A DNA stretch of 64,000 nucleotides from Clitoria ternatea (lineage: Eukaryota > Streptophyta > Magnoliopsida > Fabales > Fabaceae). Below, piece after piece: positions 53,095 to 62,236 of the stretch. The DNA is taken from the NCBI GenBank assembly GCA_037962975.1, contig CM075674.1, forward strand, positions 43,104,501 to 43,168,500, in the 5' to 3' direction. Made by a program: the position numbers and the translations under genes. The number at the start of each line of letters is the position of its first letter. Positions within the stretch are counted from its first letter, which is position 1. Below the pieces are notes generated by a model. The model was not told the origin of the DNA, ran no database searches, and saw nothing but the letters and a program-made list of their open reading frames with translations.

Positions 53095-53779
53095 TGATCA
53101 GTCCTGAACTGGGGTCAAGAGATCCGGTGTCTGGGCAGTCACAAATAGTGAAAGAATTACGTCTCTGAGGATTGGGCATCCTAGAGGTCCTTCACACCGT
53201 CCTTACGCTTTGATGTGTGCGAAAGGTGGTGTCACCTGTAAAGATTCTCCGACGCTCAAGTTAGTAATCATATTCCAAGTGAGGAATGTTTTCAGAGAGT
53301 AATTGTAAGTTGAAAAATAGTCGAAGATCCCTCTCTTCATTGATGAAGAGAGTTCATATACCTGATTGGCTCGATAATCGAGGATTCATTAGTGGGGAAC
53401 TAATAACCTCCAATAACATTATATATTATTACTTTATTGTGCACTTGCCAGCATGATTGGGTCAAGTGGCTATTTTATATTGAGCGTAGGGAGTATAGGC
53501 TGGAATTAAAGGACAAGTTGACTATCCCCGTGAGCAGATTTTGGCTCGTAGTACAGGGAATTATTGATCAGTCCCTGTAGCAATGCCTTTTGTCTTCTGT
53601 ATAGTGACGTGTGTGTTATCTGGTGTCATGGTGTTATCCTGGACAACCGGTATAGGGAGAGCGCCTAATACGGAATTAAAGTCCGGATGTATACCGATGA
53701 CACCGGTTGCACATTGGCGAATTGACAAAGACGTTGAAATATGTCTTGTAGATCGGATACCGGTATTGAAACCGGATCA
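53095..53779 (-). mobile_element. Solo LTR of a Tat-type element (relative of B)
   Basis: 685 bp with TGATCAG/GGATCA ends, flanked on both sides by CCAAG (53090-53094, 53780-53784); the 3' LTR of G lacks it. Read on the minus strand it starts TGATCCGGTTTCAATACCGG, like the B LTR start TGATCCGGTCCCAACACCGG, and contains CTTGAGCGTCGGAG near 53250 as B does. A solo LTR is normally left by recombination between two LTRs. Frames inside are chance. Confidence 0.9.
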
Positions 53780-54094
53780 CCAAGTATCATAATCGACTAC
53801 CAAGTCAAGAATTGAATTAAATGCATCAGGTGCTATAGCTAATCGATTACTGGGCAAGATATAATCGATTACCAGGGTTCTAACTTGAAGCTAATTGATT
53901 AGGTGGTGAGGCATAATCGATTACAACACGAACTGGACTGAAAAATTCGAAATGTAATCGATTACAGCTCGAGGCGTAATCGATTACGATAGTGGGAAAA
54001 CACATTTTAGTGGGAAGACAGCTCATTTTTTTACCATTTCTAAGATGCCCACTACATGCAACGGCTAGGAACTTCTGCAGCTCAACCATGGCTC

Positions 54095-54100
54095 TATAAA
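54095..54100 (+). promoter_or_regulatory. TATA box of element G 5' LTR
   Basis: TATAAA in GGCTCTATAAATGC. The 3' LTR has TTATAAATG at 57396-57404. Word clusters lie upstream. Confidence 0.65.
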
Positions 54101-54735
54101 TGCAAGGAAAACACAAGCACAACAACACACAAGAAGAGGCAATCAATCTTTACTTACCTTTATACTTATAAATTTCATATTCCTTGTATATTCATCATTG
54201 TTTGAGCTAGAACTTGTATATCCTCTCTTTTGAGAGTTAGATTCTGTGTGAGCTATCCCTTGCTTATCCACTCTTTTGAGATAGTAATTTTTGCTCGTAA
54301 ACACAAACATCAAACACCAAAGTTCACTCTAGGATTGAGTGGTTATTCACTCTAGGTTGAGTGGTGACAAAGGTTGGGGTTCAACCTTTGGGATATTATG
54401 AGATTGAGAGATTGGGTGGGTTGCCCTTGTACTTGTGAGGATTGGGTTCTTGAGTGTGGGACACTAGGAAGCCGCAACTGCTCAAAGTTGTATCTCTAAT
54501 CTACAATAGTGGAAATCCTCTAAGTGGGTTGCTTAGAGGTGAGACGTACACGGGGTTGGTGGAACTCGTTAAATCGGTTTGCAATCTCTTCTCCCTTACT
54601 CTTTTACTTTCATATATTGCTCTTGATCGATTTGTGTTGGTTGATTGTGGTTTGCATATTTTAGCTTGCTTGATTTGGTTAATATTGTACATTGCACACC
54701 AAGTGTTTGATAAATTGCCTTATCCATATTTTGCC

Positions 54736-55093
54736 TTAATCAATTAGGACGATTCTGTTTCTCAACCTAATCGATTACCCATCTTCCCTAATCGATTACC
54801 CACTGTACGAAATGATTCAAATTCCTTAGAAACAGTGAACTAATCGATTACCTATGCCTCGTAATCGATTAGCCTCGAGTCTATGACAGTCAAACGCTGT
54901 TTTTCGAGGCCTGCTCATTTTCTTCTCACCTTAAATCACTTTCTCTCCTTTCTAAACCTACCTTTTCCCTATAAAACCCACCTATTCACTCTCTCAAACT
55001 CACACTACCTCTTCTCCTTTAAACTCTCTCAAGTTCTTAAAGAACTCTCTCTTTCTCTTCATCTTCCCTCTACATTTTTCTCCTTCCACCACC
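54736..55093 (+). promoter_or_regulatory. Promoter-like region of G accessory ORF
   Basis: Begins with at least five TAATCGATTA words (54738-54875), then TATAAAA at 54970-54976, a pyrimidine-rich leader (CTCTCTCAAGTTCTT, CTCTCTTTCTCTTC) and ATG in an ACCATGTC context at 55094. E has the same order on its strand (38882-38361). Confidence 0.6.
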
Positions 55094-56194
55094 ATGTCTA
55101 CCTCAAGAACCATCAAGAGGGCAAGGTCTTCAATGGCCCAAACAAACAATCCCCTTGATTTCTCTAGGTTTTTCACAAGCCATAGAGACCTTTAACACTT
55201 CATCAACCATTTTTTTAAAAATGACATAACTCCCCACTACACCATTGCTGAAACCTTTGACAACCACAGCCTCACCTTCACTCAATGCCTCCACCACTAC
55301 AACCTCTTCCTATTCCTCACCATCAAGGAAGAACTTTACTATCTGCAACTCATCCGGGTATTTTACTGCAACCTCAAGCTTGTCAATGGGGTTATAGAAT
55401 CAAAGGCCAAAAATGTGACCATCAAGCTCACAAATGCCCAGTTGGTGGAAATTTCTCTTCTGCCACTCAATGATGCAGAGTTCGACGGAGGAGATCCTGA
55501 GGATGAATGAGGTTTCAATGCTCTCAATGCCTGACAATCCTTATGGAAGGTTGATCGCCCAAGAAGAAACCACAAGCTGGTGGGTCACTTGACCATGAAC
55601 AACTGCCTCTTACACTTCTTCTTGGTCAAGATGTTGGTTCCCCGTGGCGGGAACTATGCTCTGGTAGAAGAGGATGATGTCCTATTGATGTGGGCTATGC
55701 AGAACCAAAAGGAGATAAATTGGGTTCAAATGATCAAGCTCCATATGCGCCAAGCCAAAGATCAGTAAAAGCTTCCCTACGCCATTCTGCTCACTAGAAT
55801 CTTCAAACATTGTGGAGTAGACTTGGCTGGAGAGCTGTCGGAGAAGGTGCCTCCAAAGGCTTGCATTGGCACCCATCACCTCACCAAGATGGGTCTCGTT
55901 TTTCTGAATGGAGCTTGGTACACAAGGATGGAAGGCTATCATGCCAACATTCCTTTTGAAGCCCCTGCTGATGAGCCAATCCCTCCTTCTCCTGCAACAC
56001 AACCTGCACTGGAAGCCCCCTCTGATCCATTCGCATCTCTCTACACTCACCTTGACCGCCGCTTCGACCGCATTGAGAACTCTCTTCAAGAGTTTTTAAT
56101 GACTGAGCAGCAGCACTTTGAGATGATGCAACAGCGCTATGATGAGCTATCTCACCAAATCTCCGAGCTTCGCTTTTTCAATCTGGATAACTAA
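55094..56194 (+). pseudogene. Element G accessory ORF (four stops)
   Basis: 367 codons in one frame with stops at 55193, 55508, 55532 and 55766 and no frameshift. It starts MSTSRTIKRARSSMAQTN. Then come LTFTQCLHHYNLFLFLTIKE, YLQLIRVFYCNLKLVNGV, LTNAQLVEISLLPLND, a LVPRGGNYALVEEDDVLLM segment, IGTHHLTKMGLVFLNGAWYT, and a C-terminal coiled coil (HLDRRFDRIENSLQEFLM). Same family as the E ORF; weaker resemblance to C ORF3. Function unknown. Four stops with no indel suggest decay by base change. Confidence 0.77.
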
Positions 56195-56711
56195 ATCCAT
56201 TTTTCATGTGTTGGTTAATATGTTTTGTGTTTTTCTCAATTCCGCATAAGTTTTTTTAATTCTGCAATGTTTCCTTTGATGTACTTTCCCTTTGTTTGAA
56301 TTGAATAAAGACTTACCTTTCATTACATGCCTCTATTTGCTTTATTATTTTTGATGATTCCAAAAGGGGAGAAGAAATAATTGTTCATCTGTTTAGGCTA
56401 CTATATGCTAAATGATAATTTATCTCTAAGTGGTTAATCATCTCCAAAAGCATAGATTCCTAAAGATAGAGGGAGATTTGATAATGTTTCAGAGATTATG
56501 TAATGAGATAAATTTAAGAGATAAGAGATAATGCATACTAGATAATATTTAAGAGATAACTTGCAAATTCTGAAAATCTGGTTAAGAGATAAGAGATCAT
56601 ACAGAATTCAAAAGTATTTTTTTGCAGAGATAAAATTAAAGATAAGCTTGTTGTGTAAACTAACAACCCTCAAGAGATGAACATGGTTATCATCATCAAA
56701 AAGGGGGAGAA
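56195..56711 (+). other. Element G 3' UTR and polypurine tract
   Basis: AT-rich, repeated 'AGAGATAA' phrases (56515-56590), no gene. It ends in the purine run AAAAAGGGGGAGAA at 56698-56711. Confidence 0.7.
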
Positions 56712-58189
56712 TATGTTTGAATATAATTACAGGTTCAAGGATTTTGATAATGACAAAGCACTCTTGTAGAAATTCTTGAAAAAACAAAGACTGAGAATCA
56801 GACCCAGAAAAACTACGCAACTAATCGATTAGGAAGTCTAAGCTAATCAATTAGACAGCTTCTGTTTTTGATTAAATGCATCAGGAACATAAGCTAATCG
56901 ATTAGATGGAGAATGCCAATCGATTACCAAGCTACTGGAACGACACTAATCGATTACCAAAATGACATAATCGATTACCAACATCAAAAACTGAATTAAA
57001 TTCATCAGGTACATATGCTAATCGATTACAGGACTTCAGCTAATCGATTACCAAGCTACTGGAACATCTCTAATCGATTACCCAAGTATCATAATCGACT
57101 ACCAAGTCAAGAATTGAATTAAATGCATCAGGTGCTATAGCTAATCGATTACTGGGCAAGATATAATCGATTACCAGGGTTCTGACTTAAAGCTAATCGA
57201 TTAGGTGGTGAGGGCTAATCGATTACAGCACGAACTGGACTGAAAAATTTGAAATGTAATCCATTACAGCTCCAGGCGTAATCGATTACGATAGTGGGAA
57301 AACACATTTTAGTGGGAAGACAACTCATTTTTTCACTATTTCTAAGATGCCCACTACATGCAACGGCTAGGAACTTCTGCAGCTCAACCATGGCTTTATA
57401 AATGCAAGGAAAACACAAGCACAACAACACACAAGAAGAGGCAATCAATCTTTACTTACCTTTGTGCTTAAAAATTTCATATTCCTTGTATATTCATCAT
57501 TCTTTGAGCTAGAACTTGTATATCCTCTCTTATGAGAGTTAGATTTTGTGTGAGCTATCCCTTGCTTATCCACTCTTTTGAGAGAGTAATTTTTGCTCAT
57601 AAACACAAACATCAAACACCAAAGTTCACTCTAGGATTGAGTGGTTATTCACTCTAGGTTGAGTGGTTACAAAGGTTGGGGTTCAACCTTTGGGATATTA
57701 TGAGATTGAGAGATTGGGTGGGTTGCCCTTGTACTTGTGAGGATTGGGTTCTTGAGTGTGGGACACTAGGAAGCCGCAATTGCTCAAAGTTGTATCTCTA
57801 ATCTATAATAGTGGAAATCCTCTAAGTGGATTGCTTAGAGGTGAGACGTACACGGGGTTGGTGGAACTCGTTAAATCGGTTTGCAATCTCTTCTCCCTTA
57901 CTCTTTTTGCTTTCATATATTGCTCTTGATCGATTTGTGTTGGTTGATTGTGGTTTGCATATTTTAGCTTTCTTGATTTTGTTAATATTGTACATTGCAC
58001 ACTAAGTGTTTGATAAATTGCCTTATCCATATTTGCCTCTTGTTTTGAATTATCTCTTGTACTTTACTTGATCTTACTTTCATAATCTCTAAACTTGGGT
58101 TAAAAGAATCAAGTTCAAAGGCATTTCAAGCAAAGTTTTAAAAACTCAATTCACCCCCTCTCTTGAGTATTGAGGCCACTTGAATAACA
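56712..58189 (+). repeat. Element G 3' LTR
   Basis: 1478 bp, starts TATGTTTGAATATA (the expected TG is mutated to TA) and ends TTGAATAACA. About 15 TAATCGATTA-type words lie at 56820-57290, then TATA at 57396. Confidence 0.9.
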
Positions 58190-58694
58190 ACCAACCCATG
58201 CATCATGACTTTTCAGACGAAGATATTTTAGCTCTTTTTAAAGAAGATGATGGTCAAGGAAACAGGTGGATCATGAGATTGGATGGAGCTTCTAATACAC
58301 TGGGACATGGAATTGGGGTCGTCCTAATTTCACCTGATAAGGAATTCATCCCCATTTGTGCTCGGCTGTGTTTTGATTATACCAACAATGTTGCTGAGTA
58401 TGAGGCTTGTTCTTTAGGAATACAAGTGGCTCTGGACACAGGGATAAAGACCCTGGGAGTTTATGGAGACTGTGCTTTGGTCATCCATCAATTAAGAGAT
58501 GAATAGGAAACTAGAGACAGCAAACTAGTCACCTATCACGTTTACATTAAAGAGATGATCAAAGAGTTCGATGAAGTTACCTTCCATCATATTCCACGGG
58601 ATGACAACCAAATGGCAGACGCCTTGGCCACCTTAGCTGCAATGTTCAAAGCCAGCAGTGAATACGAGGTGCTTCTCATTGAGGTGAAAAACTG
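58190..58694 (+). pseudogene. Element F second RNase H (aRH)
   Basis: Resumes the pol frame after G: HHDFSDEDILALFKED, then MRLDGASNTLGHGIGVVLIS, NNVAEYEACSLGIQVALD and VYGDCALVIHQL, and after a TAG (58504-58506) VTFHHIPRDDNQMADALATL. This is the archaeal-like second RNase H that marks Tat-lineage elements (established). A stop near 58693 follows. Confidence 0.85.
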
Positions 58695-59994
58695 ACAAGA
58701 ACCTGTATATTGCCAGGTCATAGAAAGGGAACCAGATGGCAAGCCTTGGTATCATGACATCAAAAGGTATCTCCAATACTAAGAATACCCTGAAGGCATC
58801 ACCGATAATGACAAACAAAGCTTGAGAAGGCTTGCTATGGGTTATCTTTTAAGTGGCAACTTACTGTACAAAAGAAATTTTGATTCCGTCCTCCTCCATT
58901 GTGTTGACACCGTCGAGGTAAATCAAATCATGAGAGACGTCCATGAAGGATCTTTTAGAACCCACACAAATAGACATGCCATGTCAAGGAAGATTTTGAG
59001 GGCTGGGTATTATTGGATGACCATGGAAATAGATTGCTTTGCTTACACCTGGAGGTGTCATAAATGTCAAGTGTATGCCGATCACATTCATGCACCTCCT
59101 TCGTCCTTAAACATCTTATCAGCACCGTGGCCCTTTTCAATGTGGGGTATGGACGTTATTGGACCCATTGAGCCTAAAGCCTCGAATGGTCATCGTTTCA
59201 TTTTAGTCGCCATCGATTATTTCACCAAGTGGGTAGAGGCGGCTCCATACGCCAATGTAACAAAGAATGTTGTGGTCAAATTTGTCAAGCGTGAACTGAT
59301 ATGCCGGTACGGCCTACCAAGCCAGATTATTACTGACAATGGTATGAATTTAAATAATAAAATGATGAAAGAACTCTGCGAAAGCTTCAGAATCTCTCAC
59401 CACAATTCCTCCCCTTATCGGCCAAAAATGAATGAAGCAGTCGAGGCGGCTAACAAAAACATTAAAACGATAGTGCAAAAGATGGTGGTAACTTACAAAG
59501 ATTGGAATAAAATGCTTCCCTTCGCTTTGCACGGATACCGGACATCGGTACGAACTTTGACTAGGGCAACACCATTCTCCTTGGTCTACGTAATGGAAAC
59601 AGTGCTGCCTTTTGAAGTAGAGATCCCCTCCCTTAGGGTAATCATGGAAACCAGGCTGGAGGAAGCTGAGTGGATCCAAGCCAAGTATGACCAATTGAAC
59701 CTAATAGATGGGAAAAGGCTAACCGCTCTCTGCCATGGACAGTTGTATAAAAAAAACATGAAGCGGGCGTACGAGAAGAAAGTATGACCATGACATTTCC
59801 AAGAAGAAGAATTGGTCCTCAAAAAGATTTTACCAATCCACAAAGACGAGCGTGGCAAGTGGATGCCTAATTATGAGGGTCCCTATGTTGTGAAAAGGGC
59901 TTACTCTGGAAGAGCTGTGACTCTTACCAACATTGATGGAGAGGATCTGCCTATGCCTATAAACACAGACGCGGTGAAGAAATACTTTGCATAA
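58695..59994 (+). pseudogene. Element F integrase
   Basis: H-H-C-C region (HEGSFRTHTNRHAMSRKIL ... CHKCQ, 58943-59070), catalytic D in MWGMDVIGPI, second D in IITDNGMNLNN and E in NEAVEAANKN, then a C-terminal chromatin-contact-like part (ILPIHKDERGKWMPNYEGPY) ending at 59994. Breaks: a stop near 58782 and two near 59786-59792. The core of 321 codons (58822-59787) is open. Confidence 0.9.
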
Positions 59995-61009
59995 AAAAAA
60001 AACTCGCTAGGCTGAAAACCAGAAAAAGGCGGCCTAGGCAAAAGTTAGAGCTACTTGGTGAGTCAAATACCCAAACGGGCGGCTCGGACAAAATCGAAAC
60101 CTAAAAATGAAAACCCAACCAGGGCATATGAGTCATTATCAAATTACATCCTCAGAAGCAAAAATCAGAAGATGAACATGAAGTTGTGAGAGAGGATCAG
60201 GGTTCTCGTTGCTCTCAGGACATCGTTGGAGGATTCATGAGCCTTCCCTTTTCCACTCATCTTTAATTCTTTATGCCTTGTTGCATCTGTTTATTATACA
60301 TTACATTCATTACCACTGTACATGCCTGATATTCATAAATAAAATCTACCATTCTTTCTGCACGTGTTCATGACTAAGTCTTATAAATAAACAAGTTTTT
60401 TCTAAGAAATTTATGAAAATAAAAATGATGGAACATGAAGTTGTGGGGAACAAAATACATCCCAGCGCTAAACCTTGCTTCGGGCAAGCGTATCCAACCC
60501 CGCTGGACATGCTCACCAAAGTCAGAAGTTATTTCTGTTTCATCCATGAATTTTTTTGAAGCCCACCCCCCAAGGAGTTTTACCTAAAATTCTCAATTTG
60601 TTTTGTACTACTGACTTTCCTTTTAAGGGGTGGCCAGGATCCATGATCAAGAAGCAGGTGCCCGCCAAAGTTCTTTACTCATCCCAAGGGGAACACACAT
60701 TAAGAGCTTCTCCCGAGACCCTTTCCTAATCAGACTTAGGAAAACTTATTTGTCCCCAATGAAGACACATTCCAATAGCCAAGCGCATCCCTCTTCTGGC
60801 AAAATCCTCTAGAGGACAGCTTTAAGCAGAACTTCCCTAAGCAGACTCACCAAATCCTCTTCCCGGTGAAACCATAATGGCCACTAGACAAGGGCTGGCC
60901 ATGCCTTTCTTCCCTAGTGGAACTACACTCCAAAAACAGACTCCAATTGGCCTTTCTTCCCCAATAAGTTCATCATTACCCAAACTAGCACCCATCATAC
61001 TCTTCCCAC
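59995..61009 (+). other. Element F 3' region, unique part
   Basis: Non-coding after the integrase stop. Short frames at 60630-61125 are chance. Phrases such as GGCGGCTCGGAC and GGCGGCCTAGGC occur near 60030-60090. Confidence 0.6.
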
Positions 61010-61262
61010 CAAGCAGCTCAAACTGGGGCATCGCCTTAGGTTTCTTTCTCTTTCAGTCAAGGGGCAATACCTTAAATTTCCAAACTGCTCAAACTAGGGT
61101 ATCACCCCAAGTCTTTCTTTTTTAGTTAAGGGACAGTACCCCAAGATTCTTTCAATCACGTCAAACCAAGGCATCACCCCAGGTCTTTTCTCTTTTAACC
61201 AAGGGTCAGTACCCCGAGATTCTTTCAATCACGTCAAACTGAGGCATCACCCCAGATCTTTT
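61010..61262 (+). repeat. Tandem array 1 in F 3' region (about 72 bp unit)
   Basis: Units share CAAACTxxGGxATCACCCCAxGTCTTT...AGTACCCC...TTCTTTCAATCACGT. Unit starts near 61020, 61089, 61163 and 61234. Confidence 0.75.
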
Positions 61263-61264
61263 TC

Positions 61265-61505
61265 TGTCAACTAAGAGGCAACACCCTCAACTTTTACTTT
61301 CCTGTTTACCGAGAGGCAACACCCTCAACCTTTTACTTTTTGTCTACCGAGAGGTAACACCCTCAACTTTTTCTTTCCTGTCAACCAAGAGGCAACACCC
61401 TCAACCTTTACTTTCTTGTCTACCGAGAGGCAACACCCTCAACCCTTTACTTTTCTGTCAACCGATAGACAACACCCTCAACCATTACTTTCCTATTAGC
61501 CAAAA
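61265..61505 (+). repeat. Tandem array 2 in F 3' region (38-39 bp unit, six copies)
   Basis: The unit core GAGGCAACACCCTCAAC recurs at 61275, 61313, 61351, 61389, 61427 and 61466, with pyrimidine-rich spacers TTTTACTTTCCTGTCTACC. Confidence 0.88.
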
Positions 61506-61755
61506 GGACGATACTCGATTAATCGTTTCCTGCTGAAACTAGGACATCACCATAATTCTTTTTGTGAAAAAAATAAAAATAAAAAAATTCAAGGATCCGG
61601 TGTTGACGTCGGTTTAGAGGGTTTCATTCCAAACCGATGGGGCCACACCAATGTTGTAGTAGAGCAGAAGTCCAAATCCAAGGCTAGGCTAGGATAAAGA
61701 TCGATGTTGTCAGTCAGTTCCATACCGACTGAAGCTAAAAAGGGGGTTCAGTTGG

Positions 61756-62090
61756 TAAATGGTTTTGATGGATGATGTGAAAAGGTAAAAATGATGTTAT
61801 TATCCTTACTTCGTCTGAGAGTTCGATTCCCTTGGTTGGTTAAATGGTTTCGGTGGACGATGTGAAAAGGTGAAAACGATGTTATTATTCTTACTTCATC
61901 CAAGAGTTTGATTCCTTTAGGTAAATGGTTTCAATGGACGATGTGAAAAGATGAAAACGGTGTTATTATCCTTACTTCGTCAAAGAGTTCGACTCCCTTG
62001 GTTGGGTAAATGGTCTCGATGGACGATGTAAGAAGGCCAAAAATGATATTATTGTTGTTACTCCGTCCAAATATTCAATTGATTAGATGA
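61756..62090 (+). repeat. Tandem array 3 in F 3' region (81-85 bp unit, four copies)
   Basis: Units start with TAAATGG at 61756, 61841, 61922 and 62007 and share GGACGATGTGAAAAGG, GATGTTATTATCCTTACTTC and GAGTTCGATTCCC. Confidence 0.88.
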
Positions 62091-62236
62091 TGTTGTATGG
62101 ACGGTGTTGTTTCAAGCTTTCATCAGTTATACATCGGTTAAAGGTCCAATAACTTGCAAAAATTAAGAAGTTAAGAAGTTGAGAAGAAACAAAGGAGTAT
62201 GAAAAGTCATTCCATTAAAAGGGGGGAACTACGGCC

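Larger units (their letters stand above)
52720..54735 (+). repeat. Element G 5' LTR (truncated, split)
   Basis: Starts TGTGTTTGAATATGA and contains TAATCGATTA-type words (52830-53090, 53790-54000) and TATAAA at 54095-54100. It is interrupted at 53095-53779 by a solo LTR. It ends at about 54735 (CCATATTTTGCC), about 150 bp short of the 3' LTR end. The frame at 54454-54747 is a shadow repeated in 57803-58030. Confidence 0.88.
52720..58189 (+). mobile_element. Element G: Sirevirus-like element without gag or pol
   Basis: 5' LTR truncated on its 3' side (52720-54735, itself split by a solo LTR), an internal part holding only the accessory ORF, polypurine tract and 3' LTR (56712-58189), flanked by a perfect ACCAA duplication. 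It is homologous to E. The primer site and gag-pol are deleted; at 54735 the LTR runs directly into the spacer upstream of the accessory ORF. The intact duplication shows that one end-to-end element inserted, so the deletion is internal. Confidence 0.9.

Noticed and set aside
53095..53779. Solo LTR interpreted as a gene-bearing insertion
   Set aside because: The only frame (53583-53792) runs across the LTR end into G; the ends, duplication and resemblance to B define a solo LTR.
54454..54747. 97-codon frame in the G 5' LTR
   Set aside because: The homologous place in the other LTR (57800-58030) is not kept open in the same frame; it is R/U5 sequence.
60630..61125. Two small plus-strand frames after F integrase
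   Set aside because: They overlap the start of the tandem arrays and have no recognisable pattern.
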